From Planomicrobium sp. YIM 101495 (GTDB lineage Bacteria > Bacillota > Bacilli > Bacillales_A > Planococcaceae): DNA of 64,000 bases. A program made the translations under genes and the position numbers. Below, piece after piece: positions 29,293 to 38,369 of the stretch (its first letter is position 1; the number at the start of each line of letters is the position of its first letter). The notes under the pieces are model-generated. The model had not been told where the DNA came from and ran no database searches. It saw only the letters and a program-made list of their open reading frames with translations. The stretch is from contig NZ_WLZW01000001.1 of NCBI RefSeq assembly GCF_009707665.1, positions 806,001 to 870,000 of the forward strand. Reading direction: 5' to 3'.

Positions 29293-30309
29293 TTACTTGT
29301 CTGCTTCTTCATCCTCTTTTTTATCTTCCAAAAGAAGCCCGTCAGCAAACAAGCCGTACACATATTTCTCTGGATCGAATGGCTGCAAATCCTCCATCTG
29401 CTCACCAAGTCCAACGAACTTCACTGGGATGTCGAGCTTGCGGCGGATCGCAAGGACGATCCCACCTTTCGCTGTTCCGTCAAGCTTCGTCAAGACAATC
29501 CCAGTCACATTTGTCGCTTCTTTGAACGTCTGCGCTTGAATCATCGCGTTTTGGCCAGTCGTCGCATCAAGCGCTAGCAACACTTCATGCGGCGCTCCCG
29601 GGATTTCACGGGAAATGACGCGGTGGACTTTCTCGAGCTCGCTCATCAAGTTGACTTTGTTCTGCAAACGGCCAGCCGTATCACAGATCAGGACATCGAC
29701 ACCGCGCGATTTCGCAGCACGGACGGCATCATACATGACCGCAGCCGGATCGGACCCTGCGCTTTGTTTGATGACATCGACGCCGACACGCTGTCCCCAT
29801 ACATCAAGCTGCTCGATCGCTCCAGCACGGAATGTATCACCAGCAGCAAGAAGGACGGTTTTTCCTTCACTTTTCAGACGGTGGGCAAGCTTGCCGATTG
29901 TTGTCGTCTTGCCGACACCGTTGACGCCGACGAATAGGATGACTGACAATTCATTGTCCAGCTGTAGCTCGTGCATCTGCTCTTCGCCCGATTCGTAAAT
30001 TTCGACGAGCTTCTCGGAGATAACCGACAAGATTTGTGATGTATCTTTGACGTTTTGGCGCTGCACTTCGTAACGCAGCTGATCGATCAATTCCATGACC
30101 GTCTCAAAGCCGACGTCCGCTTGCAGCAAAACTTCTTCCAGCTCTTCGAAGAAATCTTCGTCGACTTTGCGGTAACGCGCGACAAGGTCGTTGATTTTCG
30201 ATGTGAAGCCTGTGCGTGTTTTCGTCAGGCCTTCTTTGTATTTTTCAGTGGATTGCTCCGCTTCTTCGTTTCCAGTAAAGCGGCTTTTCAGTCTTTTAAA
30301 GAAACTCAT
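29293..30309 (-). CDS. ftsY: Signal recognition particle receptor FtsY
   Basis: FtsY is the membrane-associated SRP receptor GTPase. The short basic N-terminus (MSFFKRLKSRFTG) is typical of Gram-positive FtsY, which lacks the long acidic A domain. The NG domain shows FVGVNGVGKTTTIGKLAHRL, CDTAGRLQNKVNLMSEL and TKLDGTAKGGIVLAI. The length is 338. AAGGAG precedes the start. It follows smc by 12 bases. Confidence 0.96.
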   Translation of the reverse strand: MSFFKRLKSRFTGNEEAEQSTEKYKEGLTKTRTGFTSKINDLVARYRKVDEDFFEELEEVLLQADVGFETVMELIDQLRYEVQRQNVKDTSQILSVISEKLVEIYESGEEQMHELQLDNELSVILFVGVNGVGKTTTIGKLAHRLKSEGKTVLLAAGDTFRAGAIEQLDVWGQRVGVDVIKQSAGSDPAAVMYDAVRAAKSRGVDVLICDTAGRLQNKVNLMSELEKVHRVISREIPGAPHEVLLALDATTGQNAMIQAQTFKEATNVTGIVLTKLDGTAKGGIVLAIRRKLDIPVKFVGLGEQMEDLQPFDPEKYVYGLFADGLLLEDKKEDEEADK

Positions 30310-30321
30310 ACGATCACTCCT

Positions 30322-33300
30322 TTATTCTACTTCCTGCAATTTCACGGAGACGAGCTTCGAAATGCCCGATTCCTGCATCGTGATGCCGTACAGAACATCT
30401 GCCCCTTCCATCGTCCCTTTGCGGTGGGTGATGACGATGAACTGTGTATCCGCGCTGAAGCGCTTTAAGTACTGGCTGTAACGTACAACGTTCGATTCAT
30501 CGAGCGCGGCTTCCACTTCATCCAGCACACAAAACGGCACCGGACGGACCTTCAGGATGGCGAACAACAAGGCAATGGCTGTCAATGCACGTTCTCCGCC
30601 CGACAGCAAGCTCAAGTGCTGCAACTTCTTGCCTGGTGGCTGGGCGATGATATCGACGCCAGTGCCAAGTAAATCTTCGGGATCCGTCAGCACTAAGTCT
30701 GCCGCTCCTCCGCCGAACAACTCGCGGAACACCACTTGGAACTGGTCGCGAATCGCACGGAACGTCTCATCGAAACGGGAAGTCATCTCCTCATCCATCT
30801 CTTCGATCAATGTGCGGAGTGTCGTCTTCGCTTCGTTCAGGTCATCGCGCTGCTCCGTCAAGAAGCGATGTCTCTCGGAGACCATATCAAATTCTTCGAT
30901 GGCGTTCAAATTGACCGGACCGAGCTCTTCGATCGACTGCTTCAACAGCTTGACCTGCTTGCGGACGACGTGTTCTTCTTCTGTCATTTCGTAAGCGGCA
31001 GCATCTTTGGCAGTCATGTTGTACTGCTCTTCCAGATGCAGTTCCAAGTTCTGAATCTGCACTTCCACACGCGTCGACTTGACGTTGCACGTCTGGATCG
31101 CTTCCGTGAAGCCTTTATGAACACGCTGCGCTTCTTTCAGCTGCTCCGCAAGCTCATCCATTTGACGCTGGACGTCGCTGCGGTCTTTCTTCAGCTGTGA
31201 AAGCAGCTCTGCTGTCTGTTCTTTTCTTTTGCTCCAGTGCGCGATCTTGTCGACGACTTCTTCGTCGGCATACACTTTTGCAGCACCGTCTGACTTGAGC
31301 CATTCCAGCTCTTTTTGCAGCGCAGCAAGTTTCACTTTGCTCGCGGCAAGACGGTCGGCCAATTCCCGTTCGCTTTGCTGGAAGCGGGAGATCCGTTCTT
31401 TCGAAACGGCAAATGCAGACTTCTGATCGGCTAGCTGCGTCAAAATGGCATCGCGCATCGATGCGTCTTTTTCTTTCAGTTCGGTCATTTCATCGATTTT
31501 CGCAGTCAGTTCCGCCAAGTCCTTCTCTAGCTGGACAGCATGGCTTTGTGCAGCTTCCTGACGTTTTTCGATCGCTGTCCGGTCATCTTCTTTATGCGTT
31601 TCCTCTGCAAGGAATAATTCGTAGCGGCTCTTCGTCGTTTTCCACACCGCTTCGATTTCGCGCAAGCCGATCAACTGGTCAGCTTCTGTATTCCGGACAC
31701 CCTCGCCTTCTGTACGCAGCACTTCCGCCTGCTGTTCAGCGACAGCGAGTGTCTTCTGTTCTTCCTGTACGGATTTCTCCGCGGAAAGAATGGTTTCTGC
31801 AAGGTCTGCCGCTTTCACTTTCAAGCCTTCAAGCTCAGCTTTCCGTGTGAAGAGCGACGATTGGTTCTTGCTTGCGCCCCCTGTCATCGAGCCGCCTGCG
31901 TTGATGACGTCTCCTGACAGTGTGACGACACGATAACGGCTCATGAGCGATTTCGCGATCGTCGCAGCGCCTTTCAAGTCTTTCGCAATAATGACGTTGC
32001 CTAAAAGGTTCCAGACGATCTCCTTGTGTGCGGTGTCGCTTTTCACGAGTTCCGCTGCAACCGAGACAAACGTTGGATGCTCTCTCACAGCAGCTAGCAT
32101 TGATTCCGGAACCGTCCGCGCTTTCATGACGGTCATCGGCAAGAATGTCGCGCGTCCTGCTCGTTTTTCGCGGAGCAATTCGATCGCTGAACGTGCATCT
32201 TTTTCGCTCGCCGTAATGATGTGCTGACTTGCTGCGCCGAGTGCGGTTTCAATTGCTTTCGCATGCTCATTATCAGCCGTCACCATTTCCGCGACAGCTC
32301 CGATGACACCAGGCAGTTGTCCGCTTGAACGTGCTTTCAGTACTTCCCGGACACCTTGGAAGAAGCCGGAGAAATCCGCCTCAAGTTCTTCTAATGTATC
32401 GATTCGCGCAGCTAATTGCTTTTGCGATTGGTACGCTTGGAAGAGCATCGACTGCTTTTCTTCGAAGTTTTCTTTCTTCGCTTTGAAGCTGCTGTCCGCT
32501 TCACGGTACGCTGTCCGTAATTCCGCCAGGTACGCTTGTGTCGTTTCCAAATCTTTTTGTGCTTTATCTTTTTCAGCTTCCAGCTTCGTCAAAGCCGTTT
32601 CGTAGTGCGAACGTTGTGACTCAACACGGTTGCTCGTCGCAGATAACTGTTGCTTCTGCAGCTCGATGTTTTTCAATTCATTGCGGATGCCTGCCTGTTC
32701 GTTCAACAGGTCGATGTAATCCGATTTCAAGGATTCGATTTCTTTTTCAATATCCGCCGGCGATAACGTCAGCTGGCTGTTCAAGTGCTTCAGCTTGTCC
32801 GAAATAACGCCGTGCGCTGCGCGCTCTTCCTGCAATCTGTCATTTTCCTCGGAATAGCGCTTGCCAAGCGACTCAATATCCGCCTGTTCAAGCTCCAAGT
32901 TCTTCTTCAGCTGATCCGCCTGTTGCGCTGCATTGCTGCGCTTTTCGGACATGAGCAGCTTGCGGCCTTCCCACTTCTCGGTCTCAGCACTCGCTTCGAC
33001 CAAAACGTTTTGATTTTCATCGATTTTTTGGTCATGCCCGCTCAGTTGCTTACGCAGCTTTTGAACGAATGTTTCCTTCTCTTCGATTGCCGCTCCGATT
33101 TCCTGCTCTTTGCCGGACAGAGCAGCCGATTCTTCTGCAAGCCCCGTCAACTCCTTTCGGAAAGCTGCTAAGTCGAATGACGTCAGAGCGAGATCCGATT
33201 CCTTCAGCTCACTGCTCATCTCTAAATAATCATGAGCAGCTGACGCTTGCATCTGGAGCGGTTCCATCCGGTCGTCGAGTTCATGGAGGATGTCGAGCAC

Positions 33301-33870
33301 ACGGCTCAAGTTCTCATCTGTCTCGTTCAGCTTCACTTCTGCTTTCCGCTTCCTTTGCTTGTACTTCAAAACACCTGCCGCTTCTTCGAAGATTGACCGG
33401 CGTCCATCTGCTTTGCTGTTAAGAATCTCATCGACACGTCCTTGCGAAATGATCGAGAACGCTTCTTTCCCAAGACCCGAATCCATGAACAGATCCGTGA
33501 TGTCTTTTAGGCGACAAGGCTGCTTATTCAGCAAATAGGCACTTTCTCCACTTCGAAAAACCCTCCTCGTTACACTGATTTCACTGTAAGCGAGAGGGAT
33601 CCTTTCATCCTTATTATCGAGCACCATTGTTACTTCAGCCACGTTCAAGGACTTTCTCGAATCACTTCCTGAAAAAATGACGTCTTCCATTTTTGCGCCG
33701 CGCAGGGACTTGGCGGATTGTTCGCCAAGCACCCAGCGGATTGCATCCGTTACATTACTTTTCCCGCTGCCGTTAGGACCGACAACAGCCGTGACTCCAG
33801 GGACAAAATCGATGCCGATCCGATCAGCGAACGATTTGAATCCCATGATTTCCAGACGCTTCAAAAACAT
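30322..33870 (-). CDS. smc: Chromosome partition protein SMC
   Basis: SMC with ScpAB organises and segregates the chromosome. Walker A is VVGPNGSGKSNVTDAIRWVL near residue 30. Long coiled coils flank a hinge (about residues 500-660, with GQLPGVIGAVAEMVTADNEH). The signature and Walker B are LSLLSGGERALTAIALLFAI and CVLDEVEAALDESNV at the C-terminus. The length is 1182, close to B. subtilis. GGAGG lies before the ATG at 33870, one base after the rnc stop. The open frame to 33951 runs into rnc and has no ribosome site. Confidence 0.97.
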   Translation of the reverse strand: MFLKRLEIMGFKSFADRIGIDFVPGVTAVVGPNGSGKSNVTDAIRWVLGEQSAKSLRGAKMEDVIFSGSDSRKSLNVAEVTMVLDNKDERIPLAYSEISVTRRVFRSGESAYLLNKQPCRLKDITDLFMDSGLGKEAFSIISQGRVDEILNSKADGRRSIFEEAAGVLKYKQRKRKAEVKLNETDENLSRVLDILHELDDRMEPLQMQASAAHDYLEMSSELKESDLALTSFDLAAFRKELTGLAEESAALSGKEQEIGAAIEEKETFVQKLRKQLSGHDQKIDENQNVLVEASAETEKWEGRKLLMSEKRSNAAQQADQLKKNLELEQADIESLGKRYSEENDRLQEERAAHGVISDKLKHLNSQLTLSPADIEKEIESLKSDYIDLLNEQAGIRNELKNIELQKQQLSATSNRVESQRSHYETALTKLEAEKDKAQKDLETTQAYLAELRTAYREADSSFKAKKENFEEKQSMLFQAYQSQKQLAARIDTLEELEADFSGFFQGVREVLKARSSGQLPGVIGAVAEMVTADNEHAKAIETALGAASQHIITASEKDARSAIELLREKRAGRATFLPMTVMKARTVPESMLAAVREHPTFVSVAAELVKSDTAHKEIVWNLLGNVIIAKDLKGAATIAKSLMSRYRVVTLSGDVINAGGSMTGGASKNQSSLFTRKAELEGLKVKAADLAETILSAEKSVQEEQKTLAVAEQQAEVLRTEGEGVRNTEADQLIGLREIEAVWKTTKSRYELFLAEETHKEDDRTAIEKRQEAAQSHAVQLEKDLAELTAKIDEMTELKEKDASMRDAILTQLADQKSAFAVSKERISRFQQSERELADRLAASKVKLAALQKELEWLKSDGAAKVYADEEVVDKIAHWSKRKEQTAELLSQLKKDRSDVQRQMDELAEQLKEAQRVHKGFTEAIQTCNVKSTRVEVQIQNLELHLEEQYNMTAKDAAAYEMTEEEHVVRKQVKLLKQSIEELGPVNLNAIEEFDMVSERHRFLTEQRDDLNEAKTTLRTLIEEMDEEMTSRFDETFRAIRDQFQVVFRELFGGGAADLVLTDPEDLLGTGVDIIAQPPGKKLQHLSLLSGGERALTAIALLFAILKVRPVPFCVLDEVEAALDESNVVRYSQYLKRFSADTQFIVITHRKGTMEGADVLYGITMQESGISKLVSVKLQEVE

Positions 33871-33871
33871 G

Positions 33872-34633
33872 TTAATCCTCCATCGCTTCCTGCAACTTCC
33901 GAATGGCCAGCTGAGCCGCCTGCTGCTCCGCTTCTTTTTTCGAACGGCCATTTCCGATGCCTAATTCTTTTTCCGCAAGCTTTACCCGAGTAACGAATGT
34001 CCGGCTATGCGCCGGTCCTTTTTCTTCGATGATTTCGTACAATAATGCACCTTGGTTTTTTTGTTGGATCAGCTCTTGTAATTGACTTTTATAATCCATC
34101 ACATGAGAAAAAGCACCGACTTCCACTTTCGGGAATAAGACAACTTCCAGGAATGACACGACAGCATCCAGTCCCTGGTCCAGATATAACGCACCGATGA
34201 ACGATTCGAACACATCCGCAAGCAGTGCTGGTCGCGTCCGTCCGCCCGTCAATTCTTCGCCTTTGCCGAGCAAGATGTACTTGCCGAACCCAAGTTCATT
34301 GGCAAATAGGACAAGCGATGGTTCGCAAACGATCGCTGCACGCAGCTTGGTCATTTCGCCTTCGCTCATTTGAGGGTACTTCATGAATAAATACTGGGAG
34401 ACCGACAGTTCCAAGACGGCATCGCCTAAGAATTCGAGTCGTTCGTTGTCTGTAAAGTATTTCCGCCGATGCTCATTCACATAAGATGAATGGGTAAACG
34501 CCTGATAAAGAAGGGACGGATCCGAAAATGAGATCGACAATTCCTTCTGCAATTCTTCAAAAATCGCCTTGACGCTGTCTTTCAGCGTACCTGGCTTTTG
34601 TTTATTCGGTTTTCTCTTCATCGCCATATGCAT
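33872..34633 (-). CDS. rnc: Ribonuclease III
   Basis: RNase III cleaves double-stranded RNA in rRNA processing and SRP RNA maturation. The catalytic signature [20 protein letters not shown] and the C-terminal double-stranded RNA-binding domain ([20 protein letters not shown] and [20 protein letters not shown]) are intact. With the ATG at 34633 the protein has 253 residues. GAGG lies 8 bases upstream. Two further in-frame ATGs lie close downstream. It is followed directly by smc. Confidence 0.95.
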   Translation of the reverse strand: MHMAMKRKPNKQKPGTLKDSVKAIFEELQKELSISFSDPSLLYQAFTHSSYVNEHRRKYFTDNERLEFLGDAVLELSVSQYLFMKYPQMSEGEMTKLRAAIVCEPSLVLFANELGFGKYILLGKGEELTGGRTRPALLADVFESFIGALYLDQGLDAVVSFLEVVLFPKVEVGAFSHVMDYKSQLQELIQQKNQGALLYEIIEEKGPAHSRTFVTRVKLAEKELGIGNGRSKKEAEQQAAQLAIRKLQEAMED

Positions 34634-34703
34634 TCTGCCTTCCTCAATAACATCTTCTTTTAATTTTAACCGTTTTTCGCCTTTAGTGCAAAAATGTCAA
34701 TAG

Positions 34704-34737
34704 ACGCACAGCTACTCGTTTAAAAGCAGCTGTGCGC
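34704..34737 (-). terminator. Stem-loop after acpP (weak terminator)
   Basis: The minus strand forms GCGCACAGCT / AGCTGTGCGT with a 14-base loop, but the following sequence TATTGACATTTTT is a poor T-tract. It may act as partial terminator or mRNA end-protector between acpP and rnc. Confidence 0.5.
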
Positions 34738-34754
34738 CAATGGAAGTTTCATCA

Positions 34755-34991
34755 TTATTTTTGGTTTTTCTCGATGTACGTTACTGCATCGCCTACTGTA
34801 GCCATGCCTTCTGCGTCCTCATCAGAGATTTCCATATCGAATTCGTCTTCAAGTTCCATAACCAATTCCACTACATCAAGGGAATCAGCGCCAAGATCAC
34901 CTGTGAATGATGCTGCAGGTTTTACTTCGCTCTCTTCTACTCCAAGACGATCCACGATTACTTTCGTTACGCGCTCTAATACTGTTGCCAT
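34755..34991 (-). CDS. acpP: Acyl carrier protein
   Basis: ACP carries acyl intermediates on a 4'-phosphopantetheine arm. The attachment site is Ser37 in [26 protein letters not shown] lies 5 bases before the ATG at 34991, giving 78 acidic residues, the usual size. It is the distal gene of fapR-plsX-fabD-fabG-acpP, and so is expected to be under FapR control. Confidence 0.97.
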   Translation of the reverse strand: MATVLERVTKVIVDRLGVEESEVKPAASFTGDLGADSLDVVELVMELEDEFDMEISDEDAEGMATVGDAVTYIEKNQK

Positions 34992-35030
34992 TGCCGTCAC
35001 CTCCCCTCAAATAGTATACAAGAGAATCTT

Positions 35031-35777
35031 TTACATGACCATACCGCCGTCAAGATGCAACGTCTGTCCTGTCATATAGGATGCTGCATCCGATGCAAGG
35101 AACAGGACCGCTGATGCCACTTCGGACGGCTTTCCGAAACGGGCAAGCGGAATCTGTGCAAGCATCGCCTGTTGGATGTCGTCGTTCAGTCCATCGGTCA
35201 TATCAGTCGTGATAAAGCCCGGGGCGATAGCATTCGCAGTAATCCCGCGGCTTGCCAGCTCACGTGCAGTCGTTTTTGTCAGTCCGATAACGCCTGCTTT
35301 CGCCGCCACGTAGTTTGCCTGTCCGGCATTCCCCATGACGCCGACGATCGATGCGATGTTGATGATGCGGCCCGAACGCTGCTTCATCATTTGACGAGTT
35401 ACAGCCTTCGTACAAACGAAGACGCCTTTCAAGTTCGTGTTGATGACGTCATCCCACTCATCGTCTTTCATACGCATCATCAAGTTGTCGCGTGTGATGC
35501 CTGCGTTGTTCACGAGAACATCTACGGAACCGAATGCCTCTAACGTTTTCGTGACTAATTCTTTCACTGCGTCTGAATCTGATACGTTCGCTTTAACCGC
35601 GATGGCTTTGCCGCCCTTGCCTTCGATTTCAGCTACGACCGCTTCCGCTTTGTCCTGACTGCCGCTATAGTTCACGACCACATTCGCGCCAGCTGTTGCG
35701 AATGAACGGGCGATTTCCGCTCCGATTCCGCGCGAACCCCCAGTGACGATCGCTGTCTTCCCTGTCAAATCCATCAT
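35031..35777 (-). CDS. fabG: 3-oxoacyl-ACP reductase FabG
   Basis: FabG reduces 3-ketoacyl-ACP with NADPH in fatty acid elongation. It is a short-chain dehydrogenase: the cofactor loop TGGSRGIG is at the N-terminus, NNAG follows, and the catalytic Ser and Tyr-x3-Lys are in [20 protein letters not shown]. The start is the first of two adjacent ATGs, overlapping the fabD stop. GAGGAG lies 8 bases upstream. The length is 248. Confidence 0.95.
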   Translation of the reverse strand: MMDLTGKTAIVTGGSRGIGAEIARSFATAGANVVVNYSGSQDKAEAVVAEIEGKGGKAIAVKANVSDSDAVKELVTKTLEAFGSVDVLVNNAGITRDNLMMRMKDDEWDDVINTNLKGVFVCTKAVTRQMMKQRSGRIINIASIVGVMGNAGQANYVAAKAGVIGLTKTTARELASRGITANAIAPGFITTDMTDGLNDDIQQAMLAQIPLARFGKPSEVASAVLFLASDAASYMTGQTLHLDGGMVM

Positions 35778-36709
35778 TTCGCCAACTCCTCAACCGCTTT
35801 TTCGAATGACTCAAGATCAAAGACCGGCACTGTTTTCACAGAACGATCTATTTTCTTCACTAATCCGCTCAATACTTTCCCTGGTCCGATCTCGACGAAC
35901 ACTGTCACGCCAAGGTCGATCATTTCGCGCACTGACTGTTCCCAGCGAACCGGAGAGTACATTTGACGTATAAGCAGGTCCTGAATCTGTGCTGCAGCCG
36001 TTTCGCTTTCCGCATTGACGTTGGAAATGACCGGCACTGCCGCGTCTTCCAATGCCAGGCTGCTCAATACTTTCGCCAAGTTTTGTGAAGCTGGACGCAT
36101 TAATTCAGAGTGGAACGGTCCACTCACATCGAGTGGAATCGCACGTTTCGCACCGCGCTCTTTTGCGACGATACACGCTTGCTCAATGCCTGCATTCGTT
36201 CCGGAAATGACGATTTGCCCCGGGCAGTTTAAGTTCGCTAACTGGACGACGCCGTGTGAGTCCGTCACTTCATTCGTGACTTTCTCCAATTCCACCGCAT
36301 CCATTCCAAGAATCGCTGCCATCGTCCCTTCACCTGCTGGAACAGCTTCATTCATGAACAAGCCTCTTTTATGTACAGTTTCCACAGCTTGCTCGAATGT
36401 CATCACGCCGGATGCTACAAGTGCGCTGTATTCCCCTAAGCTATGGCCGGCTGTGTAGTCCGGCTTAATGCCAAGACGGCTGAACCGCTCCGTGATCATG
36501 CTTGACACTGTCAGAAGTGCCGGCTGTGCATGATATGTCAATGTCAAATGCTCTTGTGGACCTTCGTTCATCATATCCGCGAGCTTAATGCTCAAAACCT
36601 CATCAGCTTTCGTGAAAAAAGACGCGCTAACCGGATCTTCCAGAAAGCTTGCGCCCATCCCGACCGTCTGGGAACCTTGTCCTGGATAAATAAATGCGAT
36701 TTTCGTCAT
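35774..36709 (-). CDS. fabD: Malonyl-CoA:ACP transacylase FabD
   Basis: FabD loads malonyl groups onto ACP. The nucleophile Ser is in [13 protein letters not shown], and the N-terminal [14 protein letters not shown] and [13 protein letters not shown] segments are diagnostic. The length is 311. It overlaps plsX upstream and fabG downstream by 4 bases each, so the group is translationally coupled. Confidence 0.96.
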   Translation of the reverse strand: MTKIAFIYPGQGSQTVGMGASFLEDPVSASFFTKADEVLSIKLADMMNEGPQEHLTLTYHAQPALLTVSSMITERFSRLGIKPDYTAGHSLGEYSALVASGVMTFEQAVETVHKRGLFMNEAVPAGEGTMAAILGMDAVELEKVTNEVTDSHGVVQLANLNCPGQIVISGTNAGIEQACIVAKERGAKRAIPLDVSGPFHSELMRPASQNLAKVLSSLALEDAAVPVISNVNAESETAAAQIQDLLIRQMYSPVRWEQSVREMIDLGVTVFVEIGPGKVLSGLVKKIDRSVKTVPVFDLESFEKAVEELAK

Positions 36710-37698
36710 TCGGCTTTCTCCTCTGTAATCGTTTTGTATATCACGCCCGTTACATCGTGCTCCACCATCGTCTGGGTCTGCCGGATGGCATTGAATATCG
36801 CATTGGCATTAGATGAGCCGTGCGCTTTGATGACAGGAGCTTTCAATCCGAATAGTCCGGCGCCGCCGTATTCGCTGTAGTCAAGCATGCCTTTCAAACC
36901 ACCAAGCTGATCTTTGACGAGCAACGCCGCCACTTTCGTCTTGGCCGATGATTTGAAGACGTCTTTGATCATGGCGAAAACGTTCATCGCCGTGCCTTCG
37001 ATCGTCTTCAATACCATGTTTCCTGTGAAGCCATCTGTTACGACAACGTCGGCTGCGCCGTTCAACAAGTCCCGCGACTCAACATTCCCGATGAAATTAA
37101 TCGGCGCTTGCTGCAGGAGCGGATACGCTGTTTTCGTCAGCTCATTGCCTTTTTTCTCCTCAGTTCCGATGTTCAACAAACCGACCGTCGGATTTTCGAT
37201 TCCGCGTACTTTCGCTGCATAAATACTTCCCATGATAGCATATTGCACAAGGTGCTCAGGTCTAGCTTCCGCATTCGCCCCCATGTCCAGCATGACAAAT
37301 CCTTTACCATCGGTCGTCGGCAGTGTTGGCGCTAGTGCCGGTCGGTCAACCCCATCAATCCGTCCAACAATGAACAAGCCGGATGACATCAAAGCACCCG
37401 TGTTGCCCGCAGAAACACACGCATCCGCACGTCCTTCTTTGACAGCCGTCGCCATCTGAACCATCGAAGCATCTTTCTTACGACGGACCGATCTTACCGG
37501 GTCGTCTTCCGCTTCAATTATTTCTTCACAGTGGATAACGTTCAGTCTTGCATGCTCTCGCAAGTAAGGCTGCATCTTTTCCTGATGGCCGTAAAGCTCG
37601 ACCTCTAAGTCTGTGAACTCGTCGAGCGCCTTCAAGACACCAGCGACGATTTCCTTCGGAGCGTTGTCCCCGCCCATTCCATCTACTGCAATTTTCAT
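36706..37698 (-). CDS. plsX: Phosphate acyltransferase PlsX
   Basis: PlsX makes acyl-phosphate from acyl-ACP, the substrate for PlsY in phospholipid synthesis. [20 protein letters not shown] and [20 protein letters not shown] are family hallmarks. The length is 330. The ATG overlaps the fapR stop by 4 bases. The order fapR-plsX-fabD-fabG-acpP is the conserved FapR-controlled operon. Confidence 0.96.
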   Translation of the reverse strand: MKIAVDGMGGDNAPKEIVAGVLKALDEFTDLEVELYGHQEKMQPYLREHARLNVIHCEEIIEAEDDPVRSVRRKKDASMVQMATAVKEGRADACVSAGNTGALMSSGLFIVGRIDGVDRPALAPTLPTTDGKGFVMLDMGANAEARPEHLVQYAIMGSIYAAKVRGIENPTVGLLNIGTEEKKGNELTKTAYPLLQQAPINFIGNVESRDLLNGAADVVVTDGFTGNMVLKTIEGTAMNVFAMIKDVFKSSAKTKVAALLVKDQLGGLKGMLDYSEYGGAGLFGLKAPVIKAHGSSNANAIFNAIRQTQTMVEHDVTGVIYKTITEEKAE

Positions 37699-38279
37699 TT
37701 TAATCCACCTTCACTTTGTTCCGTCATACGGTACATCTCGAATGTCCCGATCAACACCGTCACTTGATCGACTGAAGAAACAACCTTGACGAATGCCCGG
37801 TTCTTCTCTTCCTGTCGTTCGATGACCTGCGCTTTCGCGACCACTCGCTGCCCGGATGAAACGGGCCGGATGAACTGCAATTCCGATTTGACCGTCAATG
37901 CCAGCTCATCGTTCATGACTGCAACCGCCAACGAGTTTGCCTGTGCAAACAAGTGGTGGCCTCGCGCGATTTTATTGCGCTGGAATACATGCTCAGGTTT
38001 GACGTCAAAAATGGAAATGGCGCGTTCATCCAATTCAATATCGATAATCTCTCCGATCACTTCATCGATCGGCAATGATTTCACTTCATCATCGAATGTT
38101 TTTACCGCTACGTGCTTGATACGTTCGCGCAATTCCGGAATCGATAATTCCATCCGGTCAAGCCGGATTGTCTGGACGCTCACATCAAATGCAGCTGATA
38201 ACTCTTCATCCGTCACAAAAGGGTTTTCTTTGATCAATGATCTCAATTCTTCCTGCCGTTGCTTTTTCGGCTTTTTCAC
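37695..38279 (-). CDS. fapR: Fatty acid and phospholipid biosynthesis repressor FapR
   Basis: FapR represses lipid synthesis genes and is released by malonyl-CoA. The N-terminal DeoR-like helix-turn-helix is [20 protein letters not shown], and the C-terminal hot-dog malonyl-CoA domain has [20 protein letters not shown]. The frame is open to 38303, but that point lies inside the operator, so the GTG at 38279 (194 residues, weak GGTGA site) is preferred; B. subtilis FapR has 188. A canonical operator just upstream indicates autoregulation. Confidence 0.92.
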   Translation of the reverse strand: MKKPKKQRQEELRSLIKENPFVTDEELSAAFDVSVQTIRLDRMELSIPELRERIKHVAVKTFDDEVKSLPIDEVIGEIIDIELDERAISIFDVKPEHVFQRNKIARGHHLFAQANSLAVAVMNDELALTVKSELQFIRPVSSGQRVVAKAQVIERQEEKNRAFVKVVSSVDQVTVLIGTFEMYRMTEQSEGGLK

Positions 38280-38296
38280 ATTGTCACCGCCCGATA

Positions 38297-38313
38297 TTAG
38301 CACTTGGTACTAA
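38297..38313 (-). promoter_or_regulatory. FapR operator
   Basis: The minus strand reads TTAGTACCAAGTGCTAA, a 17-base imperfect palindrome matching the known FapR box (TTAGTACC-N-TACTAA type). It begins 4 bases downstream of the -10 box, so bound FapR would block initiation of the fapR-plsX-fabD-fabG-acpP transcript. Confidence 0.92.
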
Positions 38314-38317
38314 TATG

Positions 38318-38346
38318 AGTATATAAACAACAAAAAAAGAATGCAA
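38318..38346 (-). promoter_or_regulatory. Promoter of the fapR operon
   Basis: The minus strand has TTGCAT, 17 bases, then TATACT. The -35 box is part of the descending stem of the recG terminator. Confidence 0.8.
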
Positions 38347-38366
38347 GGAAAAAATGATTCCTTGCA
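38333..38366 (-). terminator. Intrinsic terminator after recG
   Basis: The minus strand forms ATGCAAGGAA / TTCCTTGCAT followed by TCTTTTTTTG, just past the recG stop. Confidence 0.85.
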
Positions 38367-38369
38367 TCC

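Noticed and set aside
31604-33951. Upstream extension of smc to 33951
   Set aside because: The extra N-terminus overlaps rnc, lacks a ribosome site and is not SMC-like; the ATG at 33870 has GGAGG.
34650-34703. Perfect TTGACA before rnc as a promoter
   Set aside because: No -10 box lies 16-18 bases downstream; the first TAAAAT is about 26 bases away.
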